Part shown: one piece after another, positions 48,669-59,223 of the stretch
How the letters are laid out: the number at the start of each line of letters is the position of its first letter
Numbering within the stretch: the stretch's first letter is position 1
Source: Owenia fusiformis
Taxonomy: Eukaryota; Annelida; Polychaeta; Sabellida; Oweniidae
NCBI GenBank assembly: GCA_903813345.2
Contig: CAIIXF020000001.1
Location: 29,501,915-29,565,914, forward strand
Direction: 5' to 3'
Length of the DNA stretch: 64,000 nt
Notes under the pieces: generated by a model
Database searches by the model: none
What the model saw: only the letters and a program-made list of their open reading frames with translations
Told to the model about the DNA's origin: nothing
Made by a program: the position numbers and the translations under genes

Positions 48669-48765
48669 GCATAGGCCAAGGGAAAAGTAATAGTAAGCTG
48701 TATATAGAAGAGACAGTCTCTTCTATATACGGCTTACTATACTTTACCCATGGCCTATGTTCAAG
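48669..48765. repeat. Strong hairpin, AGTAATAGTAAGCTGTATAT type
   Basis: GGCCAAGGGAAAAGTAATAG with CTGTATATAGAAGAGAC is followed almost at once by its complement GTCTCTTCTATATACGGC ... CCATGGCC. The stem is about 45 bp with very little loop. A shorter version is at 50247-50318. Confidence 0.85.
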
Positions 48766-49124
48766 AGACTACATCTGCCAATCTGTGGTACAGTGTCTAC
48801 ATTCTCTTCAACCCTCTAGTGGCCTCCTTGTGCATTATCATTTATATGTCGTTTTATAGATGTCTCACTAGTCAATTACTGATTAGTCATGACTTCCGTA
48901 AGAAATACAGGTAAATAAATAAGGTAAGTGTTTTTAATTTTAGTTCATATATTTACAATTAAAAGCTTTAATTCATGGTAGGTTATGTGTGTTAAAACTT
49001 TGCTCATATGCTGGAACAGTGTCACTGTTGTTCTCGTTTTTATCTATGACAAAAGTGACTTTCTTTAAATTTTTCATTTCAGATTTTCAATTTGGTCCTT
49101 GTGTTGTAAATAATGAATCATGAA

Positions 49125-49800
49125 GTTTCTAAAATATGTTCTTACATGCCTTACATAATGAATTCACGGGGAGTCATAGGTGCATTCATGTTATCCCGTT
49201 CCCGGACTATGGTCCTGTGAACATCTCAATCTTTTGCCTGTGCGATTACAACATGGGAGAATTTTTTACTCATCTTACACTTCAGATACCTACTTCAATA
49301 GATTCCTTGGTAATTTAGCATTCTTTTCGTGTAGTTGAATCCACAATTGTCTGGGTTTATCGGCAGAACGAAGACATTTTCGTTTTTGATCGCAATATTT
49401 GCGTGTAACATTTAACTTATTTCAACCGTCAAATTCCTCCATATTGGTACTTCCGGGCTACATCCGGGACAGCCAAACGGGGGATTCCCCTTTTAAATCC
49501 AACTGCCATTTTGAAAAGTGATGGAATCTCTCTCGATGAAAAAGAGAAAATGTTCCCGTTCTGCCGATATACCCAGACAATCGGCGGTTCCAATATATTA
49601 GAAGTTACATCTTGAGTTCTATAATGCATTGAGGTAGGTATCTTAAGTGTAAGGGGCGTAGATAATTCTCCCAAGTTGTAATCGTACAGGCAAATGAATG
49701 CGCTCAGTGCAGGACTATAGTCCGGGAACGGGATAACATTCATGCACCCTCTGGGTCTCTGAGGATTGTGTTGGTGCAAGTCAACATACGACATTCCAAT
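49125..49800. mobile_element. Inverted duplication, arms about 270-300 bp
   Basis: The left arm (49125-49370) and right arm (49540-49800) are complementary, as shown by ATGTTATCCCGTTCCCGGAC, CTGTGCGATTACAAC, ATACCTACTTCAAT and CAATTGTCTGGGTTTATCGG against their complements. Both strands therefore read similar peptides (VIPFPDY..., LCDYN.GE), which is a palindrome effect. Confidence 0.8.
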
Positions 49801-50246
49801 GCATTAGAGGCGGTGTTCACTGTCTAGGAGCAAGGAGGATTGGCTCCCAGAATCGAAGTCGATATTTTCCAACAATGAAAACGCCGAGATGTCATTATTT
49901 TCTGAAATTATAACCGATTATAAATTCAAAATAAACAGTTCAAAAGATTCGAACCAATATCTCGATCATTTACTGTGAGTTTTGGAATTTTTCGTTAGGA
50001 AATAAGACCAAAATTCACGATTCAAATGTTGAAGTGAACAAAATGGCGGCTGTTGGAATTCAAATTTTGTAGCACGACATGCCCATATATGGGACAGAAT
50101 ATCGATGTTGCACTCTGGGAGCCAATCCTCCTTGGTCTAGGGGAGTAAATCACCCCCTGTCTGTAAGTGTTACCTATATTGAGAGGGACTGACTCACATG
50201 TACTCACCGTGTGGTAATTCAAAAGAATTTACTGCGAGAATATGCC
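49801..50246. repeat. Second inverted pair around GGAGCCAATCCTCCTTG
   Basis: CAAGGAGGATTGGCTCCCAG at 49830 pairs with CTGGGAGCCAATCCTCCTTG near 50136; inside, CGATATT/AATATCG also pairs. It lies between the 49125-49800 palindrome and the hairpin at 50247, giving a nested palindromic block. Confidence 0.65.
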
Positions 50247-50318
50247 ACATAGGCCAAGGGAAAAGTAATAGTAAAGGTCTCTTCTATATACAGCTTACTA
50301 TCACTTTTCCCTTGTGTA
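50247..50318. repeat. Second copy of the AGTAATAGTAAG hairpin
   Basis: TAGGCCAAGGGAAAAGTAAT, AGTAAAGGTCTCTTCTATAT and ACAGCTTACTATCACTTTTC fold back like the 48669 hairpin but with one arm shortened. The two hairpins bracket 48669-50318. Confidence 0.75.
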
Positions 50319-51261
50319 TGATGCCACCCCTCCCCATGACATTACAGCGTGGATAGTTCTCCGTATAGTCTAAAACTCCAGGTTATGGCCGTTATTCACT
50401 TGGATTATAACTGGTAACTACTGGCTATAAATTAATAATCACCAATATTAAAAATATTGTGATCACTTCTGATGTTTTTTGAATTTTTTGTTATGGAATA
50501 AGACCAAATCTGCGGATTCAAAATCTGAAGTGGAAAAATATTCAAAATGGAGGCATTTGAATTTGTAATTACCACATATCCTTTAGATCAGCCTATTCAC
50601 TCATGACAGGCAGAGAACGTACGGATCAATTCTAAATTTTGAGCAACATCTCCGATTTTGGTTCTTTATCTGACCAATATCATGGGCTTTCAACTAGTTT
50701 GAGGTGAGAAAAAATTATATTTTTCCTTGAAGTGGTTCAGGCGTACTCACGCGGTAGTATCTCTTCGGGACGTATCGAAACCACTCCGTCCCGAAAAACC
50801 GTTAATTTGAATTTAAAACCTACCCCAGTGTTTGAAAATCAAGGATTGTGAGTCTCACACTTCACCGTTTTTCTTCAAATTTGTTCCGTACAAAGCTTCA
50901 CAGAAATACCTTTCAGTCAATACATTGTTTTCGTGTACAAAGTACCTCGTTTTAGCGGCGTTTTGGTCCCCAGCTGTGAGATAAAGCAAATTTTCATAAC
51001 TTTCAACTGTAAGTCAAGTTATCTCGCCAGTCTTTTACCTATTCTCGCCCATAATTTCAGAATGGACTCCCATTACAACCTTCCATCGCTACGTCTTGAT
51101 TTTTGGGCATCAAACGCAGCAGTTTCTAAATCATCAACACATCTCTTCAAATTTGACCAATACGTCCCGTCATCTTCCACTACGCCCCGCCGAGTCTATC
51201 ACTATACACATAGAGTTGCATTCTAAAACAATTTGTCCATCGATGTGTCCGTTTGTAGGTT

Positions 51262-51765
51262 GCCATTGGAGAGGTTAAGCTACCGTATAAAATCCAAAAC
51301 GCAACTTAAACGTATCAATTGCCGCTATACAAATACATGTAGAGTTCACACATAAATAGCCGTTCAGCTCTAGTGTTTGTTTAGACTACACCATAGCTTG
51401 TAATGATTACATAGTATGCCATTGATGAAGTTCAATAGCTGGTTTTCTAATACATGTTTTAAACGAGCTCGTTTCGTAAGATTATTGGAGTTAAATCATG
51501 CGTAACATACATCATCTTCTTCAGAAAGAATTATACTCTGCATCGAAATCAAAATTGCAATGATAGTATTCAACAGACATGAGTATAATGACTCCCGTTG
51601 ATAGCAACGTGAAATTGTAAAATCTCCCGTTCTAAACACGCAACTTTGAAGTTGAACGGGTATCTGAAGTAGACTAAAGCGATACAATCCTATGTTGATT
51701 CAATGTACTTTGCGTTTACGTATACGTTTTGAAAAACCGTATTTGCTTAACCTCTCCATTGTCGA
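51262..51765. repeat. Inverted repeat with CCATTGGAGAGGTTAAGC ends
   Basis: CCATTGGAGAGGTTAAGCTA at 51263 pairs with GCTTAACCTCTCCATTG near 51763. Just inside, ACCGTATAAAATCCAAAACG pairs with CGTTTTGAAAAACCGTAT. The interior is unrelated. Confidence 0.65.
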
Positions 51766-51835
51766 TTCTAAATACCAATCGGATTGTGTTTTAAGATTCA
51801 CCCATTCTTGTCCATTTTCAATATACCTATAATAG

Positions 51836-53297
51836 GGTGGTCCAAAATCTCCCTAAAATTTTGATTTCCCGATATTGCAATATAAAGATTTTAATTACTG
51901 AACAATTGAAAATATTTTTAAGAAACGTTTAAAGTGCCCTATCCTTGAAAAAATGTTGAAATGTGAAAGGATGGGTGATGTCAATTATATTATTTTCAGC
52001 ATAACGTTAGAAACATGTATCATTTTATATGGTACACGTTTCATAATGTAATCCAATGGAATCATACAGAAGAAAGGTTGACACACAACAGTTAAAATCT
52101 TTATATTACATTATCAGACCATGTCAGTAGATGTTGTTTATATACCAGTTAGTGTTGTATGATGATGCATTCTTTATATGAATCCAGAAACGTTTTTGTG
52201 CCAATATTGCTCAATTTTAATAACATCTCCGTTATTTTGAAATTAAGCGTGGCAAAGTTTCCCGATGGATTTAGCTAATAAAAAGTGGTGCCTGTAGGGT
52301 TATTGAAAATCATACATGATGAAGAAAAAATACATATTCCTGAAATACAACAGTTTAATTTTGAGTAATAAACCATTTATGAAAACGGCATATTTGTCAA
52401 AATTACCAAAACTTCAAGTGAGATGCGTGGCAAAATTTCCCAGGGGTCTAGAGTGGAACTATTTGTCCAAGAGTCAATTTGTAACTAGAATCTATCAGAT
52501 GACAGATTTTTGGAAAATTTTGCAGATTTGGACAACCCTAACCTATAACTTTGTTGAACCTGAAGACACGTATCAACTTTTTGTTAAATAAAGATAGCAA
52601 ATTCAGCTGTCTACTGTACACTTGTACTTTTTGCTAGTACTCAGATTGATGGATATTCTGTCGTATGACATGCGACAAACATATCAATTCTCATAGGTTT
52701 ACATGGGAATGTCGATTTTCAAAAATTCATCAGATTTATCATCCATTTCCGATCTATTGTAATTGAGGAAAAACATCAAGAAAATTTGGAGGTATTGGGA
52801 ATAAAGTCAAGTTATATTTCCGTCAATTTTATAAGTATTTCCCCCGCAGGTTATGTAGATAAGTGCCACTGAGTCATACACCAAAGTTTAGATATCCCTT
52901 CGTCTATGTATACCCCAAACTAAACTTGAATCCATCTGATTTCTTTTTGTGGGGATATTTGAAAGAAAGTGTATACCAAAACAATCCTCAGACAATTGCT
53001 GACCTAAGCATGCTAATGAAGGCAATCACTGCTAAATGTAATGCCATAACAAGGGCTGAATGTGTAAGGGTATTTTGCCATATTAATCCAGCTCTGCCTG
53101 GGTCTCAATTGCGGCTAAATGGGGCATGTATTGTAAATGATCACAGCTCCTGAACCAGTTAACTGTTTGTATTGAAACTTTCAGGAACAAATTTCCATAG
53201 AACAGTTCTGGTTTGTGCAAAATTTCATTGATGTCACTTATCTAGTTTAGGAGATATTGCCTATTTCTACAGTCTCCTTTTTTTCCGGTCACCCTGT
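51836..53297. mobile_element. Degraded Tc1/mariner-like transposon
   Basis: The outer ends TAGGGTGGTCCAAAATCTCC and GGAGACTGTAG...CCGGTCACCCTGTA (read as complement) share an AGGGTG start. The element encloses a transposase C-terminal fragment at 52863-53153. The N-terminal two thirds of a transposase is not recognisable. Confidence 0.6.
52863..53153 (+). pseudogene. Transposase C-terminal fragment (Tc1/mariner, DDE superfamily)
   Basis: The frame contains LNPSDFFLWGYLKESVYQNN followed by PQTIADLSMLMKAI. The PSDFFLWGYLK segment is the third catalytic-acid block of mariner/IS630-type transposases, where the D of SDFF is the acidic residue. Only about 80 residues of the C-terminal catalytic part remain; the first two acidic blocks are missing upstream, so this is a broken transposase of a DNA transposon. 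Confidence 0.75.
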
Positions 53298-53309
53298 ACT
53301 TTTGCGAGG

Positions 53310-53480
53310 AATCCAGGCCCGTCGCTCGGACCCCCCCCCTCCCTACTAAAAGTATTTTCAAAATTATGCAGTTTTTCACCATTCTAAGCCCATTTTGGGC
53401 AAAAAATGTCAAAAGTGAACCCCCACCCTGTAATTTCTTAAAAATTTGTGAACCCCTTGGCAAATCCTGGCTACAGGCGT
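53310..53480. mobile_element. MITE: GGCCCGTAGCCAG family (reverse orientation)
   Basis: CAGGCCCGTCGCTCGG at left and CTGGCTACAGGCGTGG at right, with interior AAGTGAACCCCCACC and CAGTTTTTCACCATTCTAAG matching the 17144 copy in complement. Confidence 0.75.
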
Positions 53481-53815
53481 GGAATCTTACATCATGTTAA
53501 TTCAGAGGATACACGTGTGCAGGTTGAGATTTGACATACTGTAAACGTATAATGTAAACCACGAATAAAATATTGACGTGCGAATCGAAGCCTATGTGAT
53601 CGAGTTACTTTGATCACCTACACCGATTGGTGACAACAACTGCCATGCTAATGTTTAATCACCCGTGTGAAGCGTTTGTTCTTACCATTAACTCAGAGAC
53701 ATATAAAATGTCTCTGCTTCCTCATAATGGCGGTAAAATGAAGTATGCTACCTTCCCATTGAAGAGTTCAATTAATTTCGTCCAGTGCAATCAGTGAAAA
53801 TTGAATCAGTGAAAT

Positions 53816-54170
53816 GTACCGGTGTAAAAGAAATTATGGTCCCCTGGGGATTATGGTCCCCTTTCTTAACGGCCCTTACTGGCCCCGATTGTGTATAAAT
53901 AATAAGGAAAATATTTGTAATTAGGTCACCATATAAATCAATAGAGAGTAGGACCATAATTTGATAGGACCACCTACGCTTTTACACCGGAGTGAAAGAA
54001 ATTATGGTCCTCTGGGGATTATGGTCCCCTTTCCCAACGGCCTTTACTGGCCCTGATTGTGTATAAATAATAAGGAAAATAGTTGTAATTAGGTCACCAT
54101 ATAAATCAATAGAGACTAGGACCATAATTTGAGAGGACCACCTACCCTTTTACACCGGTGTAAAAGCGTA
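53816..54170. repeat. Two-copy 173-bp tandem repeat ending in a palindrome
   Basis: ACCGGTGTAAAAGAAATTAT ... GGGGATTATGGTCCCC at 53818 is repeated from 53991. The array closes with CTTTTACACCGGTGTAAAAG and runs into an inverted stub, GCGTAGGTGGTCCTATCAAAT. Units differ at about ten positions. Confidence 0.8.
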
Positions 54171-55367
54171 GGTGGTCCTATCAAATGATGAACAAAATGT
54201 TTTAGAATACAACTCCACGTTTGTAGTCATAGACTCGGCGGGGCGTAGTGGAAGGTGACGGGACGTATTAGTCAAATTTTAAGAGATGTGTGGATGATTT
54301 AGAAACTGCTGCGTTTGATGCCCAAAAATCAAAACGTAGCGATGGAAGGTTGTAATGGGAGTCCATTCTGAAATTATGAGCGAGAATGGGTAAAAGACTG
54401 GCGAGATAACTTGACTTACAGTTGAAAGTTATGAAAATTTGCTTTATCTCACAGCTGGGGACCAAAACGCCGCTAAAACGAGGTACTTTGTACACGAAAA
54501 CAATGTATCGACTGAAAGGTATTTCTGTGAAGCTTTGTACGGAACAAGTTTGAAGAAAAACGGTGAAGTGTGAGACTCACAATCCTTGATTTTCAAACAC
54601 TGGGGTAGGTTTTAAATTCAAATTAACGGTTTTTCGGGACGGAGTGGTTTCGATACGTCCCGAAGAGATACTACCGCGTGGTACTAGGAGAATCGTGTAA
54701 ACATAACAAGGCAAAGGAAATTTTTTTTTCAAACCTTAAGTTTCCGCACTTGGTATAACCTATAGATAACCTAATCGCGATGGCAAAATCCAAAAGAACA
54801 ACAAATTGATAGCACCAATTTTAAGACAAATATATAGTATCCATTACACAAAGATCAATATCATAGAGGATTCATTATAGCAGCTAGTCACTATTAAGTA
54901 CAATAAATTATTTGCTCTCTGCATATATTGAATATTGTCACAGCATTTAAGTTTGTAATGGTGTGGTCATGCAATGAAGTACATCAATAAAGTAAGTCAG
55001 TAATTAAGTACAAATGTCTTGAATTCGTAATAAGGCCAAAATTCGAGTTCTGTTGAAACTAGCGAACTTCAAAAGAGGTTCCATGTGAAATGTGAAATAT
55101 GGAACATCAAAAATAGGGTGATGAAAAGTGTTCATGCTTCTAAGTTCACTTTTTGTGACATTTTATTATTCCCACCCCTTTTTTCAAGATTTTATATTGA
55201 CATGTATACTTTTAAAGAAATAGATAACCAAACCATGACAATGAAATCAGGAACCAGCAGCTGCCCTTAAGCTTTATAGGGTGAGTTGATAGGATCACTT
55301 TATGAATCTGATTATACATGTATAATTAATCAGATTTTCATGTAAATTGCTGCCAATACTTTAAAAC

Positions 55368-55535
55368 TTGTCTAAGTAGAACACCTTTGGTACCTCTAAA
55401 AGTGTTCCACTTGGGAGGTGTTCCACTCATAGAGATCCAATTAACATTAAGGCCTTGGGACTCTGAAAAGTGATCCAATAACAAAGGTCGTCCACTTGTA
55501 GAGGTGTTCCACTTTAAAGGTTTCACTTTATACTT
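55368..55535. mobile_element. MITE-like, ACAGTAAAACCTG family (copy 6)
   Basis: AAAACTTGTCTAAGTAGAAC, then ACCTTTGGTACCTCTAAAAG, GTTCCACTTGGGAGGTG, and closing GTTCCACTTTAAAGGTTTC. It is close to the copies at 29523 and 31138. Confidence 0.75.
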
Positions 55536-55839
55536 TTTCAGTATGCCAACACTTATTTTATACTATACTATACACAGTATATATATTCCAAAATTAAAGG
55601 AGTAGGTTATATTGATTGAACAGCCGCAATTCATCATCAGAACTTGATATATATTACAGGTAAAACATATCATATGTAAAGCTGATTCAAAACCTATGAT
55701 CTTAAGTATGACAACATTTATTTTCAGAATTATGAAGAACCTCATTCATTAACTCTACAATGGGTTAGGCTTTTACTGGGCTAATCCACTCTTTGAATCA
55801 TAAGTTGACAACTAGTCGCTGGTATTTGGTGAGTTGAAC

Positions 55840-56045
55840 ATGCACATATTTTTCAAAATGATGAGGGAAGGGTTGAGCAAACCCCCTTGCCAAAAATTCT
55901 TTCCAAATCATATAGTTTTTCACCATTTTGAGCACTTTTCAAGTGATATTGGCCATGTTTGGGGCAAAGTTGTCAAAAGTGAACCCCCCTGGAAATTTTT
56001 AAAAAGTGAACTCCCCTTGGAAAATCTTGTCAACGGGCCTGATGA
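55840..56045. mobile_element. MITE fragment, GGCCCGTAGCCAG family
   Basis: TTTTTCACCATTTTGAGCAC, AAGTGAACCCCCCTGGAAAT and a closing CAACGGGCCTG are recognisable. The left terminal repeat is lost. Confidence 0.6.
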
Positions 56046-56282
56046 TAGAGTTAAAGGTGAAAAGGTTTATTTTTGGGTTGAAAACCTTGATTTAAAAAAA
56101 ACCTTGATTCAAAAAAAACATGTAGCTTGGTCAGAGAATTTCTGGGACACTTTATGGCAAATGGATGTAACAAAATAAGACCAATATTTTACTACAAATA
56201 TTTGAAAAATTGTAAATCTTTAAAGAAAATTCAGAAAGTAGCACAATAACTATGTAAAACAAACACTCTAAAAAACTATATT

Positions 56283-59223
56283 ATGTCCCCACCACATAGT
56301 GTGGGGCCATATTGTCGGCCTAGGCGCGTCTGTCTGTCCATCTGTCCGTCCGTCCGTACGTCCGGCAGTTTTCTCCAAAACCGCTACAGATATCACCTTC
56401 AAATTTTCAGGGATCTTAGGAGTGCATCTAGATGTGGATGAAAAAAAATTGAATCGATACCTACTTCCTGTCGGCCATTTTGAATTCAAATGCTAAAATC
56501 CTTGTCTGCAAACTTTAAGAAAAATGGCTTCACAGTTGCTTTTGAAACTTTAACATCTTGTTCAGCTCACTTCATTCTAGATCTGATTAGGTTTTGGACC
56601 TGTTAGCTCAGTCATGTCAGCCATTTTGAATGTTTTAAGAAAAGTTAGCACGCGATAATACTTTGTATCATATTGAATGGTGTTTTTCAGTTTTCATACT
56701 TTAACTATTTTGTAGCTTTATAAATAATTCCAGGTGTACTTTGTTGTAAAAGCCTATGTTATTGTTAACAGTAGTTATATGTGATAATTTTGCAAAAAGA
56801 AATCAGCAAAAACTCATAATCACTTTTTTATTGTCGGCCATTTTGGATTTTCCATCCTAAAATCTTGTCTGTAAAGTCTTGTCTTCGCATTTTCAGGTGA
56901 ACCGTTTGGTAGATCAATTTCAAATTTTCAGGGATGATTCTTAGTATGAAAATCTAGATCTGATTAGTTTTTGGGCATTCTGGGAAATGTCAAGGCAGCC
57001 ATTTTGGATTTTCCGTCCTAAAATCTTGTCTGTAAAGTCTTGTCTACTCATTTCCAGGTGAACTGTTCGGTAGATCAATTTCAAATTTTCAGGGATGATT
57101 CTTAGTATGAAAATCTAGATCTTATTAGTTTCTTGGCATTCTGGATAAATGTCCAGGCAGCCATTTTGGATTTTCTGTCCTAAAATCTTGTCTGTAAAGT
57201 CTTCCCAATTGAAAAAAGCCTATGGAAAATCATCTCCAATTATCACCTAACTTACTATTGATAATTGGTTGAAAATTAGGTGTAAAAATTCACATGCAAA
57301 TGAGCTAATTATCAACTTAATTAACGCTTAATTTGCAACTTAATTAACGATTAACTACCATCAATATGCAAATGAGCTATTTACGTAAATTAGTTGAAAG
57401 TTAGTTGTAAGTTTGATGTAAGTTAATCTCTAATTATCACCTAACTTACTATTGATAATTAGTTGAAAGTTAGGTTTAAGTCAGATTTGTGACATCTCAA
57501 AAATGACTCGCTTCTTTTTTTGCTTCCCTTCACTCAGAGATTTTTGCTTCATCTTGAACTATTTTGTGACGGAATATTCATCTTAATTAGGATCTTTCAG
57601 AACAGACAACATTGAACTTGAACTATTGAAATTTCACAGCAAGAGGAGGGAAAACCCCATGATTCAATTGATGACATACGATTTGCTCCTTTGCACACCT
57701 TTTGTCGAAAACGTACCCTCCATCTTGATTTTTAAAGTTTTCAAATTGACCTAGTTTTAAACCAATCAACGCTCGACTCGCTAAACCAATCAGCGACGAT
57801 GTCATCTCAATACAGATTTATATTATAAGCGTATGTCATCTTTGAACCCTGGGGTTTCTCCCCCTCTTTTTTAAAGCTATTCTATTTTGCAAATTTTTAA
57901 GATTCATGAAAAGCATGTGAAAACATCATTATTGCCATCAACAACTAAAATCAGAACACAAACATTAGACTATAATGTTACATAATAAGGACGTAACAGA
58001 TATAATCAAAAATATGCTTTGAAATGTCTTTGATCTAACAATCACTATTTAGAAGAGCACATTTGGATTACTTGTGAAATATAGGTAACCCATGTTAGTA
58101 CCTAAATTGCATTCTAGGATTAATATTATATGATCTGATTCAAAAAGATTTTTAAATTCATAAACATTTCAGACAGAAGTGTGAATAAGATTTAACATAC
58201 ATTGTATTCATGTTCTACATACCCTTATAATAATGTTGACCAAATTTCATGGTAGTACACGCACCATTCACGTTGTAATTCTCAATTTTATGAGAGAAAT
58301 ATCTCTCACATGTTTTCTTTTTCCACCATCTTGAAATTAAATTTAGGGGGTTTGTATTTCTAAATCATGGGCCTAATTTACAACTAATTATCATTATAAT
58401 CATCCTATATGTTAACTATCAACCAATAATCTACTTCAGAACAAAAACGTTTTAATTTACCACTTACTATCACCCTCAAACATTTCATATCTTAATTATC
58501 AACTAAAAATCATAAATCAGCATTATTGTAAGTTAATTTACATTGAACTTGCTACTGATAATTAGGCCATAATTATCATTGATTTAATTAACGCTTAACT
58601 TTAATTCCAATTGCCAGCAGAATTGTTGATAATTAGTTGTAAATTAGTTGGTAATAAGTTGGTAATTAGTTTTATTTTTCAATTGGGTTGTCTATGCGCT
58701 TTTAGGTGAACCATTTGGTAGATCAATTTCAAATTTTTAGGGATGATTCTTAGTATGAAAATCTAGATCTGATTAGTTTTTGGGCATTCTGGGTAAATGT
58801 CAAGGCAGCCATTTTGGATTTTCTGTCCTAAAATCTTGTCTGTTAAGTTTTGTCTACGCATTAGGTGAACCATTTGGTAGATCAATTTCAAATTTTCAGG
58901 GATGATTCTTAGTATGAAAATCTAGAAGAGATTAGTTTTTTGGCATTCTGGATAAATGTCAAGGCAGCCAATTTGGATTTTCCGTCCCAAAATCTTGTTT
59001 GTAAAGCCTTGTTTACATGTTTTCTGGTTAACTGTGTGAGGGATCAATTTCAAATTTTCAGGGGTGGTTCTTAGTATGAAAATCTAGAACTGACTAATTT
59101 TTGGCATTCTGGGTAAATTTTAAGGTGGCCATTTTTGATATTCCGTTCTCAAATTGTGTCGGTAAAGTCTCGTCTACTCATTTTTAGGATAATCATTTGA
59201 TGGGATCACCCATAGGTGGGGAC
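56283..59223. mobile_element. TGTCCCCACC element: about 150-bp tandem array, interrupted
   Basis: The ends TGTCCCCACCACATAGTG and CACCCATAGGTGGGGACA are inverted. A (TCCG)n tract follows the left end. The interior is a tandem array of a unit of about 150 bp (GGTGAACCGTTTGGTAGATC, TCAAATTTTCAGGGATGATT, GGCAGCCATTTTGGATTTTC), roughly six copies, split by the 57204-58687 insertion. Confidence 0.8.
57204..58687. mobile_element. 1484-bp insertion with CCCAATTGAAAAA inverted ends
   Basis: It begins CCCAATTGAAAAAAG and ends TTTTTCAATTGGG. The host tandem unit reads GTAAAGTCTTGTCT uninterrupted elsewhere; here it is GTAAAGTCTT, insert, TTGTCT, so a TT duplication is inferred. The interior near both ends is rich in TAATTAAC/GATAATTAGTTG words. 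No transposase was recognised; the element is probably non-autonomous. Confidence 0.85.

Larger units (their letters stand above)
50748..54680. mobile_element. 3.9-kb composite unit with about 490-bp terminal inverted repeats
   Basis: The left arm (50748-51240) and right arm (54182-54680) are nearly identical inverted copies, beginning CACGCGGTAGTATCTCTTCG. Frames in the two arms (50933-51226 plus, 54495-54268 minus) share 75 residues with about two differences, so the arms are recent or corrected. The interior contains another inverted repeat (51262-51765), a degraded mariner-like element (51836-53297), a MITE (53310-53480) and a 170-bp tandem duplication (53816-54170). Confidence 0.85.
54690..56282. 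other. Repeat-bearing intergenic sequence
   Basis: No gene supported. Contents: an ACAGTAAAACCTG-family copy (55368-55535) and a GGCCCGTAGCCAG-family fragment (55840-56045). The frame 55834-56178 runs across the latter and is not a credible protein. Confidence 0.5.

Noticed and set aside
49429-49794. 121-codon minus frame resembling the plus frame at 49136
   Set aside because: The similarity is produced by the palindromic arms, and no family is recognisable.
50933-51226. 97-codon frame found again on the minus strand at 54268-54495
   Set aside because: Its conservation between copies follows from the inverted repeat arms. No domain or start context supports a protein, though a short conserved peptide cannot be fully excluded.
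52316-52591. 91-codon plus frame as transposase N-terminal part
   Set aside because: It has no recognisable helix-turn-helix or catalytic acidic motif. It lies inside the degraded mariner element but cannot be assigned.
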